Part shown: piece after piece, positions 1-8,314 of the stretch
Layout: each line of letters starts with the position of its first letter
How positions within the stretch are numbered: position 1 is the stretch's first letter
Source: Kitasatospora sp. MMS16-BH015
GTDB lineage: Bacteria > Actinomycetota > Actinomycetes > Streptomycetales > Streptomycetaceae
Reading direction: 5' to 3'
Assembly (NCBI RefSeq): GCF_002943525.1
Contig: NZ_CP025394.1
Coordinates: forward strand, 496,001 to 560,000
DNA: 64,000 nt
Made by a program: the position numbers and the translations under genes
Notes under the pieces: model-generated
What the model was told of the DNA's origin: nothing
Seen by the model: the letters and a program-made list of their open reading frames with translations, nothing else
Databases searched by the model: none

Positions 1-212
1 CGCGGCGAGAAGATCGTCAGGTCGCTGCCGCGCTCGTCCATGAGCCGCAGCTGGTTGCCCTCGATCGCCTGGCGCAGGTCCTCGTCGGTGATCCGGAGGC
101 TGCCGGGGTCGGGTGCCTCGCCGGCGGAGCCGGCCGCGGCCACCTGCTGGTCCCGCCAGTGGGCCAACTGCGGTGGTGCGGTGGTGAAGTGGCCGTGACA
201 GTCGATGATCAT
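1..212 (-). CDS. ligJ: 4-oxalomesaconate hydratase-like amidohydrolase (partial, 3' end outside window)
   Basis: The visible N-terminus begins MIIDCHGHFTTAP, the metal-binding HxH of the amidohydrolase superfamily, followed by residues close to NQLRLMDERGSDLTIFSPR. That stretch matches what I remember of LigJ, the hydratase that turns 4-oxalomesaconate into 4-carboxy-4-hydroxy-2-oxoadipate in the protocatechuate 4,5-cleavage pathway. Only about 70 codons lie inside the window. The start is an ATG with a CAGGAG ribosome site. It lies 35 bp downstream of pobA on the same strand, so the two are probably co-transcribed. The alternative is a decarboxylase of the same fold (LigW or gamma-resorcylate type), less likely from the N-terminal sequence. 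Confidence 0.75.
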   Translation of the reverse strand, partial: MIIDCHGHFTTAPPQLAHWRDQQVAAAGSAGEAPDPGSLRITDEDLRQAIEGNQLRLMDERGSDLTIFSP

Positions 213-247
213 GGGTGCTCTCCTGAGGGGGTCCGGGGCAGTCCTGG

Positions 248-1459
248 TCAGTCCTGGGCGGCGGTGGGCCAGCCGGTGTACTGCTCGGCGAGGAAGGCCC
301 GCCCGGCCCGGGTGCCCACCACGTTGTCCAGCTCGCCGAGTTGGCGCCGCAGGTCGAACGGTGTGGCGCCGGGCGCGGTGTGCAGCAGCCGGGTCATCCA
401 GTACGAGAAGTTCTGTGCCCGCCAGACGCGTTGGAGGGCGCGCGGCTGGTAGTCGTCCAGCGCGGCGGCGCCCTGGCTGCCGAGTGCCCGCAGCAGGGCC
501 TCGGCGAGGATCTTCACGTCGTGCAGCGCCAGGTTCAGCCCGCGGGCGCCGGTCGGCGGCACGGTGTGCGCGGCGTCGCCCGCCAGCGCCATCGAACCCC
601 AGCGCATCGGCTCCTGGACGAAGGAGCGGAACCGCAGCACCGTCTTATCCAGGACCGGCCCCTCCTTGAGCCGGAAGCCGTCCTCACCGGCCACCCGGGC
701 CTGGAGCGTCTCCCAGATGCGCTCGTCCGGCCAGGCGTCCACGTCTTCGTCGGGGGCGCACTGGAAGTACATCCGCTGCACGGTCTCGGTGCGCTGGCTG
801 ATCAGCGCGAACCCGTGCTCGGAGTGGGCGTAGACCAGCTCGGGTGCGCTCGCCGGGGCCTCGGCCATGATGCCGAACCACGCGAAGGGGTACTCCTGGC
901 CGTAGCGCGTCCGCCGGGCCTCGGGCACCAGCTCTCGGCAGGCGCTGCGCGAGCCGTCGGCGCCGACCACGTACCGGGCCCGGACTTCGTGGCGGGTGCC
1001 GTCGGGCGCGGTCCAGCGGACCCGGGGGGTGTCGGTCGTGACGTCGAGGACCTCCGTGTCCCGGACGCCGAAGTGGACGGTGCCGCCGTCCCGTTCCCTG
1101 GCGTCGGCCAGGTCGATGAACACGTCGGTCTGCGGGTAGAGCCAGACCGAGGCGCCGACCAGCTCCTTGAAGTCGACGCGGTACGGCCGGCCGCCGAACC
1201 GCAGCTCCACGCCCTCGTGTTCGTGGCCCTCGCGCAGGATCCGATCACAGACTCCGGTCTCGACCAGGTCCCGGGCCGCACCGGCCTCGAGGATGCCGGC
1301 CCGGTGCGTGGTCTCGATCTCCTGCCGGGTGCGGGTGTCGAGCACGACCGTCTCCACCCCGGCCCGCCCCAGCAGATGAGCCAGCATCAGCCCGGCCGGG
1401 CCGGCGCCGACCACGGCGACGGGGGCCGAGACGACGGTGTCGACGATGGCATCGGCCAT
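248..1459 (-). CDS. pobA: 4-hydroxybenzoate 3-monooxygenase
   Basis: A 403-residue class A flavoprotein monooxygenase that hydroxylates 4-hydroxybenzoate to protocatechuate using FAD and NAD(P)H. Visible features are the FAD dinucleotide fold VAVVGAGPAGLML near residue 15, the RAGILE substrate-loop motif, the DG motif (VVGADGSRSACR), and the GD motif LAGDAAHTVPPTGARGLNLA. The stretch WFGIMAEAPASAPELVYAHS is typical of PobA. Length matches the family (about 390-400). The start is an ATG preceded by CAGGAG. It is followed by the LigJ-like gene and preceded by an IclR regulator on the same strand, so protocatechuate is probably passed to a meta-cleavage route. Confidence 0.92.
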   Translation of the reverse strand: MADAIVDTVVSAPVAVVGAGPAGLMLAHLLGRAGVETVVLDTRTRQEIETTHRAGILEAGAARDLVETGVCDRILREGHEHEGVELRFGGRPYRVDFKELVGASVWLYPQTDVFIDLADARERDGGTVHFGVRDTEVLDVTTDTPRVRWTAPDGTRHEVRARYVVGADGSRSACRELVPEARRTRYGQEYPFAWFGIMAEAPASAPELVYAHSEHGFALISQRTETVQRMYFQCAPDEDVDAWPDERIWETLQARVAGEDGFRLKEGPVLDKTVLRFRSFVQEPMRWGSMALAGDAAHTVPPTGARGLNLALHDVKILAEALLRALGSQGAAALDDYQPRALQRVWRAQNFSYWMTRLLHTAPGATPFDLRRQLGELDNVVGTRAGRAFLAEQYTGWPTAAQD

Positions 1460-1556
1460 GGCATCTCCTGAACGGTGGTGCGGGGTCGGGAACACCCCGA
1501 ACGCTGACAGCCGGCCCCCCGCGCCGTCGCCACTCTTTCCGTCAGGCGGAAGCCGC

Positions 1557-1604
1557 CCTCGCTCAGGCCGTCGTCCGGGCCCTCGCTCAGGCCGTCGTCC
1601 GGGC
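1557..1604. repeat. 24-bp perfect tandem duplication between pobA and the IclR gene
   Basis: The unit CCTCGCTCAGGCCGTCGTCC plus GGGC occurs twice head to tail (1557-1580 and 1581-1604). The second copy contains the TGA stop (1587-1589, minus strand) and the last codons of the IclR gene. It looks like a recent slippage duplication that moved the stop codon. Confidence 0.9.
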
Positions 1605-2354
1605 CCGCCGGCCGAGCTCCTCGGAGATGCCCCGCACCGCCCGCAGCAGCGGCTCGCGCAGCCCGTGCGCACGGCTCGCGCCCCGCGCCGCGATGACGAT
1701 CCCCAGCGCCGCGCTCACCGGCCCGGTCCGGCCGATCCGCACCGGCGCGGCCACCGCGACCGAGCGTTCCGAGAGCTGCCGGTCACTGACGAAGACCTGC
1801 TCCCGGCGGATCCGGTCCAACTGCGCCCGCAGCGCCTTCGGGTCGGTGACGGTGTGCGCGGTCCAGGCCCGGAGCGGCGATTCCAGCACCTCCTCCTGGA
1901 TCTCCCGGGGCGCGTGCGCCAGCAGCACCCGGCCCATCCCGGTGGAGCAGACGGGGAAGCGCGAGCCGACCATCGTGACCACCTCGACCGACCCGTGCCC
2001 CGCGATCCGCTCCACGAAGACCAGCTCCGTGCCCTCGCGCACCGCGAGCTGGACGTTCTCGTGGGTCGCCTCGTAGAGGTCCTGCATGAACGGCAGGGCG
2101 GCGTCGCGCAGGATCTGGGTCCGCGGACACCCCGAGGCGATCTCCCACAGGCGCAGCCCGACGTGCCAGGATCCGTCCTCCGCCCGTTCGAGCGCTCCCC
2201 AGCCGGCCAGTTCGGTGACCACGCGGTGCGTGGTGCTCAGGGCCAAGCCCGTACGCTGTGCGATCTCCGACAGTGTCTGCGACGGGTGCTCACGGTCGAA
2301 GGCCGCGAGGATCTCAAGGACCTTTCCGGCCGCCGTGCTCCGGGGTGTGATCAT
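1587..2354 (-). CDS. IclR-family transcriptional regulator (PobR/PcaR-like)
   Basis: A 255-residue regulator with an N-terminal winged helix (AGKVLEILAAFDREHPSQTL, recognition helix around GLALSTTHRVVTEL) and a C-terminal IclR ligand-binding domain containing the conserved CSTGMGRVLLA segment. IclR proteins commonly control aromatic catabolism by binding intermediates such as 4-hydroxybenzoate or protocatechuate. It lies directly upstream of pobA and is divergent from the ModA-like gene, so it may control both sides. The ATG at 2354 is chosen because the HTH follows immediately; an upstream extension would have unusual composition. No strong ribosome site is visible. The final codons fall in a duplicated 24-bp unit. 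Confidence 0.85.
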   Translation of the reverse strand: MITPRSTAAGKVLEILAAFDREHPSQTLSEIAQRTGLALSTTHRVVTELAGWGALERAEDGSWHVGLRLWEIASGCPRTQILRDAALPFMQDLYEATHENVQLAVREGTELVFVERIAGHGSVEVVTMVGSRFPVCSTGMGRVLLAHAPREIQEEVLESPLRAWTAHTVTDPKALRAQLDRIRREQVFVSDRQLSERSVAVAAPVRIGRTGPVSAALGIVIAARGASRAHGLREPLLRAVRGISEELGRRARTTA

Positions 2355-2429
2355 CCGGCCAGTCTCGCAGACCGGCGCCCAGCCCCTTCGGCGCGCGTCG
2401 TACCGGCTGCCGGATCCCAAGGAGTCGAT

Positions 2430-3134
2430 GTGAACCAAGAGATCTCCGGCCTGTCCTCGATGGCGACCCGGCCGGTCCTGGCCGACCTCTCCGAGCACCT
2501 GCGGCACAGCTGCGGCATCCCGGTGCGCTTCGAGTCGGCGGGCGGCGTCGAGGTGGCCCGGCGGGTGCGCGAGGGCACCGAGGCCGATCTGCTCGTCCTC
2601 GCCGCAGGAGCACTGGCCGAACTGGCGGAGGAAGGGCTCGTGCTGACGGACACGGCGCGTCCGCTCTGGGTCTCCCAGGTGGTCGCCGCGGTGCCGGACG
2701 GGGCGCCGGCGCCGGCGCTCGACTCGGAAGCCGACCTGCGGGCCGCGCTGCTGTCCGCGACGGCGGTCGCGTACTCCACCGGCCCGAGCGGGACGGCCCT
2801 GCTCGCGCTGATCACCCGCCTGGGGCTCGCCTCCACGCTCGCCGATCGGCTCGTCCAGGCGCCGCCGGGGGTGCCCGCCGGCAGCCTGCTCTCCGCCGGC
2901 CGGGCCGACCTGGCCTTCCAGCAGCGCAGCGAACTGACCGGTCTGCCGGGCGTCCTCGTCCTCGGCCCGCTGCCGGGCGACACCGCGATCGACTCGGTCT
3001 TCAGCGCGGGCGTGCTCGCCTCCTCCGGGCAGCCGGGCCGGGCCCGCGAGGTCCTCGACCTCCTCGGGTCCGACGCTGCCTCGGAGATCGCCCGCGCCAA
3101 GGGCATGCGGGCGATCGGCCCGGAGAACCTCTAA
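2430..3134 (+). CDS. ModA-like substrate-binding-fold protein without signal peptide
   Basis: A 234-residue protein with the type II periplasmic-binding fold of the molybdate-binding ModA group: FESAGGVEVARRVREGTEADLLVLA resembles the ModA oxyanion-binding strand-loop, and YSTGPSGTALLALITRLG resembles the second ligand loop. The GTG start has an AAGGAG site 5 bp upstream, and no hydrophobic signal peptide or lipobox precedes the domain. No ABC permease or ATPase is adjacent. It therefore probably stays in the cytoplasm and may sense or bind a small acid or oxyanion for the aromatic locus. The ligand is unknown. It ends 4 bp inside the convergent MarR gene. Confidence 0.7.
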   Translation: MNQEISGLSSMATRPVLADLSEHLRHSCGIPVRFESAGGVEVARRVREGTEADLLVLAAGALAELAEEGLVLTDTARPLWVSQVVAAVPDGAPAPALDSEADLRAALLSATAVAYSTGPSGTALLALITRLGLASTLADRLVQAPPGVPAGSLLSAGRADLAFQQRSELTGLPGVLVLGPLPGDTAIDSVFSAGVLASSGQPGRAREVLDLLGSDAASEIARAKGMRAIGPENL

Positions 3135-3556
3135 CCGAGTGCCTCGCGGGCGCGGTTGAGGTAGCCGCGGAAGGCGGTGCGCTCGCGGGCCGTGAAGCCC
3201 GTGAGCATCTCCTCCTCCAGCGCCCCGACGGCCGGGGCGTAGTCGGCCAGCAGGGTGCGGCCCTCCGCCGTCAGGCTGATCACGTGGCGGCGCCTGCTGG
3301 CCGGGTCCGGGGACCGGACGATCAGGCCCCGCCGCTCCAGCGCGCCCACCAGGTCGGACATGGACTGCGGCCTGACGAAGGAGTTGCGGGCGAGCTCGGC
3401 CGAGGACATGCCGTCCCGGCGTTCGAGCACGGTCAGGGCGGTGTACTGCAGGGCGGTGACACCCGCGGGCTTGAGCAGTTCGTCGAGCCGGGCCCGGGTG
3501 ACCAGCTCGACCTGCTTCACCGAGTACAGCAACGACGGCGGAGCGATGTCCGTCAC
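3131..3556 (-). CDS. MarR-family transcriptional regulator
   Basis: A 141-residue winged-helix repressor: helix-turn-helix MSSAELARNSFVRPQSMSDL, followed by the wing SPDPASRRRHVISLTAEG. The GTG start is selected because GGGAGGG lies correctly spaced upstream; a longer frame to 3589 lacks that support. It is divergent from a four-gene CoA-thioester operon. Two related palindromes lie in the shared promoter, so autorepression and repression of the operon, relieved by a CoA thioester or its acid, is likely. This arrangement parallels CouR/FerR-type regulators of hydroxycinnamate genes. Confidence 0.85.
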   Translation of the reverse strand: MTDIAPPSLLYSVKQVELVTRARLDELLKPAGVTALQYTALTVLERRDGMSSAELARNSFVRPQSMSDLVGALERRGLIVRSPDPASRRRHVISLTAEGRTLLADYAPAVGALEEEMLTGFTARERTAFRGYLNRAREALG

Positions 3557-3574
3557 GAGCCCTCCCCCATTCAT

Positions 3575-3650
3575 CAGGAAACCTGTCAAAAATTCTAGCC
3601 CGACCCCCTTGCCTACCGGCGAGGCACTCTCCGATACTCAGGATTCCTGA
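3575..3650. promoter_or_regulatory. Two MarR-type operators in the divergent promoter
   Basis: CAGGAAACCTG (3575-3585) and TCAGGATTCCTGA (3638-3650) are two inverted repeats sharing the half-site TCAGG/CCTGA. They bracket the region between the MarR gene and the enoyl-CoA hydratase gene. This is the layout expected for a repressor that controls both transcripts. Confidence 0.65.
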
Positions 3651-3667
3651 TGATTGAGGAGCCCTTC

Positions 3668-4516
3668 TTGACCACGCTTTCCATCGACCGCCGCGACGGG
3701 GTGGCGGTCCTGACGCTCCGTCGCCCGGCCAAGCGCAACGCCCTCGACGACGCCACCGTGCTGAGCCTCGAGGAGTTCTTCCGGAAGCCGGGCGCCGACG
3801 TGCGGGCCGTCGTCCTGGACGCCGAGGGCGATCACTTCTCGGCCGGGCTCGACCTCGGCGAGCTGACCGAGCGGTCCACCGAGGAGGCGCTGGAGCACTC
3901 GCTCATGTGGCACCGCGTCTTCGACACCATCGAGGGCGGCCGCGTCCCCGTGGTCGCCGCGCTCAAGGGCGCGGTGATCGGCGGCGGCCTGGAGCTGGCC
4001 GCCGCCGCACACATCCGGGTGGCCGAGCCCTCCACCTTCTACGCGCTGCCCGAGGGCCGGCGCGGACTCTTCGTCGGCGGTGGCGGCTCGGTCCGGATCC
4101 CCCGGCTGATCGGCGCCCACCGGATGGCCGACATGATGCTCACCGGCCGCGTGCTGAACGCCGCCGAGGGCCAGGCCGCCGGCCTCTCGCAGTACCTGAC
4201 CGAGGAGGGCGGCGCGCGCGCCCGGGCCCTGGAGCTCGCCGAGCGGATCGCGGCCAACGCCCCGCTGACCAACTTCGCCGTCCTCCAGGTGCTCCCCCGG
4301 ATCGCCGAGGCCTCCCCCGCCGGCGGCCTGCTGCTCGAATCCCTCATGTCGGCCGTCGCGGCCGGCAGCCAGGACGCCCAGGACCGGATGCGGGCGTTCC
4401 TCGACGGCCGCGCCGCCAAGGTCGCCGCAGCAGTCGGCTCGCACGCCGCGAACGGCTCCCCCGGCTCGCACGCCACGCACGGCTCGCACGCCTCGCCCGG
4501 AAAGGACGCCCGATGA
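3668..4516 (+). CDS. Enoyl-CoA hydratase/isomerase family protein
   Basis: A 282-residue crotonase. The oxyanion-hole motif HFSAGLDLGEL is present, and both catalytic glutamates of true hydratases appear to be kept: one in GGGLELAAAAH and one in LPEGRRGLFVGGGG. It would hydrate an enoyl-CoA, possibly a hydroxycinnamoyl-CoA. The TTG at 3668 is preferred because GAGGAG lies 6 bp upstream; the in-frame ATG at 3650 overlaps the operator palindrome and lacks a ribosome site. The C-terminus is a low-complexity Ser/His/Ala/Gly tail encoded by a 12-bp repeat. The stop overlaps the next ATG (ATGA), so translation is coupled. Confidence 0.85.
   Translation: MTTLSIDRRDGVAVLTLRRPAKRNALDDATVLSLEEFFRKPGADVRAVVLDAEGDHFSAGLDLGELTERSTEEALEHSLMWHRVFDTIEGGRVPVVAALKGAVIGGGLELAAAAHIRVAEPSTFYALPEGRRGLFVGGGGSVRIPRLIGAHRMADMMLTGRVLNAAEGQAAGLSQYLTEEGGARARALELAERIAANAPLTNFAVLQVLPRIAEASPAGGLLLESLMSAVAAGSQDAQDRMRAFLDGRAAKVAAAVGSHAANGSPGSHATHGSHASPGKDAR
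4436..4492 (+). repeat. 12-bp repeat encoding the C-terminal tail of the hydratase
   Basis: GGCTCGCACGCC occurs at 4436, 4463 and 4481, with a degenerate copy near 4454. The repeats encode a Gly-Ser-His-Ala-type tail not found in crotonases generally. Confidence 0.85.
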
Positions 4517-6483
4517 GCGAGATCCTCAGCACCCCCGGCCCCTCCGTCCGGGCGGACTCGGAGATCGGCCGCTACCTCAGCTGGCTGGAGTCCCGGCGGC
4601 AGCTGAGCTTCCCGGACTACGACAGCCTCTGGCAGTGGTCGGTCACCGATCTGGACGGCTTCTGGTCCTCGATCTGGGAGTTCTTCGAGGTCCGCCCGCA
4701 GACCCCGCCCACCGCCGCCCTGGGCCGCCGGTCGATGCCGGACACCGAGTGGTTCCCCGGCGCGGCCCTCAACTACGCCGAGCACGCGCTCGGCCGCGAG
4801 GAGGACCTCGACGCCGTCGCGGTGCTCGCCCGCTCCCAGACCCGGGCGCCGATCGAGCTGACCTTCGGCGAGCTCCGCGACCAGGTCGCCCGGGCCCGCG
4901 CCGGGCTGCTGCGCCTCGGGGTCCGCAAGGGCGACCGGGTCGTCGCCTACCTGCCGAACATCCCCGAGACGCTGGTGGCCTTCCTCGCCACCGCGAGCAT
5001 CGGCGCCGTCTGGGCGGCCTGCGCCCCGGAGTTCGGCGCGCGCAGCGTGGTCGACCGGTTCGCCCAGCTCGAACCGAAGGTGCTGCTGACCGTCGCCGGC
5101 TACCGCTACGGGGAGCGGGAGGTCGACCGCCGCGCCGAGGTGGCGGAGATCGCCGCCCGGCTGCCCACCCTCGAGCGGGTCGTCCACATCCCCTACGGGC
5201 CGAACGCCCTCCCCGACGCGCTGGCCTGGCCGGAGCTGCTGGCCGCACCGGCCGAACTCGCCTTCGAGCCCGTGCCGTTCGACCACCCGCTGTTCGTGCT
5301 CTTCTCCTCCGGCACCACCGGCATCCCCAAGGCGATCGTCCACCGGCACGGCGGGATCCTGCTGGAGCACCTGAAGAACAACGCGCTGAGCTGGGACCTC
5401 AAGCCCGGCGACCGGATGCTCTGGTTCAGCACGACGGCCTGGATGCTGTGGAACACCCTGATCTCGGCACTGCTCGTCCGCGCCTCGATCGTCATGATCG
5501 ACGGCAATCCGGTCCACCCCGACCTGCGGGAGCAGTGGCGGATCGCGCAGGAGACCGGGACGACGCTGATGGGCGTGAGCCCCGGCTACCTGATGGCCTG
5601 TCGCAAGGCCGGCATCCGGCCCGCCGAGGAGTTCGACCTCTCAAGGCTGCGGCAGCTCGGCGCGGCGGGCAGCCCGCTGGCCGCCGACGGATTCCGCTGG
5701 GTGGCCGAGCAGTTCGGCGACCAGGTGCTGCTCAACGTCGGCTGCGGCGGCACCGACGTCTGCACCGGCATCCTCCAGGGCAGCCCGCTCCAGACCGTGC
5801 GGGCCGGAGAGATCTCCGGCCCCTGTCTCGGGGTCGCCGCCTACGCCTACGACGGCGAGGGCCGCCGGGTCGTCGGCGAGCTGGGCGAGCTGGTGATCAC
5901 CGAGCCGATGCCCTCGATGCCGGTCGGCTTCTGGGGCGACACCGACGGTTCGCGCTACCGGGCCGCGTACTTCGAGGAGTACCCGGGCGTCTGGCGCCAC
6001 GGCGACTGGGTCCGGTTCGCGCCCGAGGGCCACTGCATCGTCGCCGGCCGCTCCGACGCCACCCTCAACCGGGGCGGGGTCCGGCTCGGCACCGCCGAGT
6101 TCTACGCCGTGGTCGAGGACCTGCCCGAGATCGAGGACAGCCTCGTCGTCCACCTGGAGGACCCCGAGGGCGGCAACGGGGAGCTGCTGCTCTTCGTCTC
6201 CGGCCCCGCGGAGCTGGACGACGCCCTCCGGACGAAGATCGCCCGCGCGCTGCGCTCGGCGCTGTCGCCGCGGCACGTCCCGGACGTGATCGAGCGGGTG
6301 CCGGCCGTCCCGCGCAACCGCACCGGCAAGAAGCTGGAGGTGCCGGTCAAGCGGATCCTGCTCGGCGCGCCGGCCGAGTCCGTGGCCGGCGCCGACGTCC
6401 TGGCCGACCCGCGCTCCCTCGACGCCTTCCTCGCGTACGCCGCCGGACGGGCCGCCGGTGCCGCGCACGGGAGCGCGTCGTGA
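4513..6483 (+). CDS. Acetoacetyl-CoA synthetase-family acyl-CoA ligase
   Basis: A 656-residue ANL-superfamily adenylating ligase. Visible motifs are the P-loop LFSSGTTGIPKAIVHRHGG, the A5-like segment VGCGGTDVC, the A7/A8 region HGDWVRFAPEGHCIVAGRSDATLNRGGVR, and the catalytic lysine in PRNRTGKKLEVPVK. The N-terminus (YLSWLESRRQLSFPDYDSLWQWSV) and total length fit acetoacetate-CoA ligases better than short 4-coumarate ligases. In this operon it could activate acetoacetate or the aromatic acid that enters beta-oxidation; the sequence alone does not decide. The ATG overlaps the hydratase stop, and its own stop overlaps the dehydrogenase GTG. Confidence 0.8.
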   Translation: MSEILSTPGPSVRADSEIGRYLSWLESRRQLSFPDYDSLWQWSVTDLDGFWSSIWEFFEVRPQTPPTAALGRRSMPDTEWFPGAALNYAEHALGREEDLDAVAVLARSQTRAPIELTFGELRDQVARARAGLLRLGVRKGDRVVAYLPNIPETLVAFLATASIGAVWAACAPEFGARSVVDRFAQLEPKVLLTVAGYRYGEREVDRRAEVAEIAARLPTLERVVHIPYGPNALPDALAWPELLAAPAELAFEPVPFDHPLFVLFSSGTTGIPKAIVHRHGGILLEHLKNNALSWDLKPGDRMLWFSTTAWMLWNTLISALLVRASIVMIDGNPVHPDLREQWRIAQETGTTLMGVSPGYLMACRKAGIRPAEEFDLSRLRQLGAAGSPLAADGFRWVAEQFGDQVLLNVGCGGTDVCTGILQGSPLQTVRAGEISGPCLGVAAYAYDGEGRRVVGELGELVITEPMPSMPVGFWGDTDGSRYRAAYFEEYPGVWRHGDWVRFAPEGHCIVAGRSDATLNRGGVRLGTAEFYAVVEDLPEIEDSLVVHLEDPEGGNGELLLFVSGPAELDDALRTKIARALRSALSPRHVPDVIERVPAVPRNRTGKKLEVPVKRILLGAPAESVAGADVLADPRSLDAFLAYAAGRAAGAAHGSAS

Positions 6484-7364
6484 AGGTCGCCGTTGTCGGC
6501 ACCGGGGTCATCGGGGCCTCCTGGACCACGCTCTTCCTGCTGCACGGGCACGAGGTGGTCGCCAGTGATCCCGCGCCCGGCGCGGAACAGCGGCTCCGAG
6601 CCGCCGTCGCCGCCGACCAGCGCCGGCTGTCGTTCACCTCCGACCTCGCCGAGGCCGTCGCGGGCGCCGACTTCGTCCAGGAGAACGGCCCGGAGCGTCC
6701 CCACCTGAAGGACGAGCTCTTCGCCGTCCTCGACGCCGCCGCCCCGCCGGGGACGGTCCTGGCGAGCAGCTCCTCCGGGCTGCTGCCCTCGCGGATCCAG
6801 CAGGCCTGCGCGGCCCATCCCGAACGGGTCCTGGTGGGGCACCCGTTCAACCCGCCCCACCTGATCCCGCTGGTCGAGGTCGTCCCGGGCGAGCGGACCG
6901 ACGAGGCCGCCGTCGAGGCGGCCATGGCCTTCTACCGCAGCCTGGGCCGCCGCCCGATCCGGCTGCGCCAGGAGATCCCCGGCCACGTCGCGAACCGGCT
7001 CCAGGCCGCACTCTGGCGGGAGGCCTACTCCCTGATCGAGCGCGGCGCGGCGAGCGTCGCCGACATCGACGCGGCCATCGCCCACGGCCCCGGCCTGCGC
7101 TGGGCGCTGCTCGGGCCCTTCCTCAACCAGCACCTCTCCGGCGGCCCGGGCGGCATCACGCACGTCCTGGAGCACCTCGGCCCGCCCATGGAGGAGTGGT
7201 GGGCCGACCTCGGCACCCCGCGCCTCACCCCCGAGCTGACCCGAGCGATTGCCTCAGGCGTCGCCGAGGAGCTGGCCGGCACCGCCGAGGCCGACCTCCT
7301 CGCCGAACGCGACGCCCTCCTCTCCCTCCTCCTCGACGCCAAGAACCGGACCGACCACCTGTGA
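6480..7364 (+). CDS. 3-hydroxyacyl-CoA dehydrogenase family protein
   Basis: A 294-residue NAD-dependent dehydrogenase. The Rossmann motif VAVVGTGVIGASW begins at residue 3, and the catalytic His lies in GHPFNPPHLIPLVEVV, which is shared by 3-hydroxyacyl-CoA and carnitine dehydrogenases. The C-terminal helical 3HCDH domain is also present. It would oxidise the 3-hydroxyacyl-CoA formed by the upstream hydratase to a 3-ketoacyl-CoA. The GTG start overlaps the ligase stop (GTGA), and its stop overlaps the GTG of the amidohydrolase, so all four genes form one tightly coupled operon. Confidence 0.82.
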   Translation: MKVAVVGTGVIGASWTTLFLLHGHEVVASDPAPGAEQRLRAAVAADQRRLSFTSDLAEAVAGADFVQENGPERPHLKDELFAVLDAAAPPGTVLASSSSGLLPSRIQQACAAHPERVLVGHPFNPPHLIPLVEVVPGERTDEAAVEAAMAFYRSLGRRPIRLRQEIPGHVANRLQAALWREAYSLIERGAASVADIDAAIAHGPGLRWALLGPFLNQHLSGGPGGITHVLEHLGPPMEEWWADLGTPRLTPELTRAIASGVAEELAGTAEADLLAERDALLSLLLDAKNRTDHL

Positions 7365-8233
7365 GCACCCCGATGACCCCCGCCGATTCGATCGCCATCG
7401 ACTTCCACGTCCACGTGGAGCAGGACGCCCACGGCCACCTAGCGCTCGACGCGGAGCTGATGGACGCCTCGGCCGCCTACTTCAAGTCCGGCCAGGACCG
7501 CACCCCGACCGTGGAGCAGCTGGCCGCCTACTACCGCGAGCGCCGGATGGCCGCCGTGATCTTCACGGTGGACGCCACCACGGGCCTGGGCCATCCCGCC
7601 CTCTCCAGCGAGGAGATCGCCGCCGCGGCGGCCGCCCACCCCGACGTCCTCATCCCCTTCGGCTCGGTCGACCCGCACCGCCCGGACGCCGTCGCCCGGG
7701 CCCGCTCGCTCGTCCTCGACCACGGCGTCCGGGGCTTCAAGTTCCACCCCAGCCTCCAGGCGTTCGCCCCGAACGCCCGCGAGCACTACCCCCTCTACGA
7801 GGCGATCCAAGACCTCGGCGTCCCCGCCCTCTTCCACACCGGCCAGACCGGCATAGGCGCCGGCCTGCCCGGCGGCCGCGGCATCAAGCTGCGCTGGTCC
7901 GACCCCATGCTCCTCGACGACGTCGCCGCCGACTTCCCCGCCCTGACCATCGTCCTGGCGCACCCCTCCGTCCCCTGGCAGGACGAGGCGATCTCCGTCG
8001 CCACCCACAAGTCCAACGTCTACATCGACCTCTCCGGCTGGTCCCCCAAGTACTTCCCGCCCCAACTCGTCAAGGCCGCCGGCTCCTTCCTCCGCCACAA
8101 GGTCCTCTTCGGCTCCGACTTCCCCGTCATCACCCCCGACCGCTGGCTGGCCGACTTCGAATCCCTCCCCCTCAACCCTGAGGTCCACCCCCTGATCCTC
8201 AAGCAGAACGCCGCCCGCATCCTCGGCCTCTGA
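7361..8233 (+). CDS. Amidohydrolase (amidohydrolase-2 family)
   Basis: A 290-residue TIM-barrel hydrolase. Metal and catalytic residues are visible as DFHVHVE (HxH), FKFHPS, FHTGQ, VLAHPS and FGSDFP. It is the last gene of the operon. In the Rhodococcus cou pathway an amidohydrolase acts on the beta-keto product of hydroxycinnamate oxidation (recalled, not checked); the same role here, releasing an aromatic acid such as 4-hydroxybenzoate for the nearby pobA, is an inference from context. The GTG start overlaps the previous stop. A short CCCTC-GCT-GAGGG hairpin follows the stop codon. Confidence 0.75.
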   Translation: MSTPMTPADSIAIDFHVHVEQDAHGHLALDAELMDASAAYFKSGQDRTPTVEQLAAYYRERRMAAVIFTVDATTGLGHPALSSEEIAAAAAAHPDVLIPFGSVDPHRPDAVARARSLVLDHGVRGFKFHPSLQAFAPNAREHYPLYEAIQDLGVPALFHTGQTGIGAGLPGGRGIKLRWSDPMLLDDVAADFPALTIVLAHPSVPWQDEAISVATHKSNVYIDLSGWSPKYFPPQLVKAAGSFLRHKVLFGSDFPVITPDRWLADFESLPLNPEVHPLILKQNAARILGL

Positions 8234-8314
8234 CACCCTCGCTGAGGGGGCCGAACAGTCGCCGCTCGTGAGATCCGGCAGACGGCTCAACTTCCGGGTT
8301 GCCGCTACGGATAG

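Noticed and set aside
4635..7364. A 909-codon open frame overlapping the ligase and dehydrogenase genes, and similar long frames on both strands elsewhere
   Set aside because: Very GC-rich DNA leaves long stop-free shadow frames. These have Arg/Pro/Gly-rich composition, no domains, and contradict the codon bias of the real genes.
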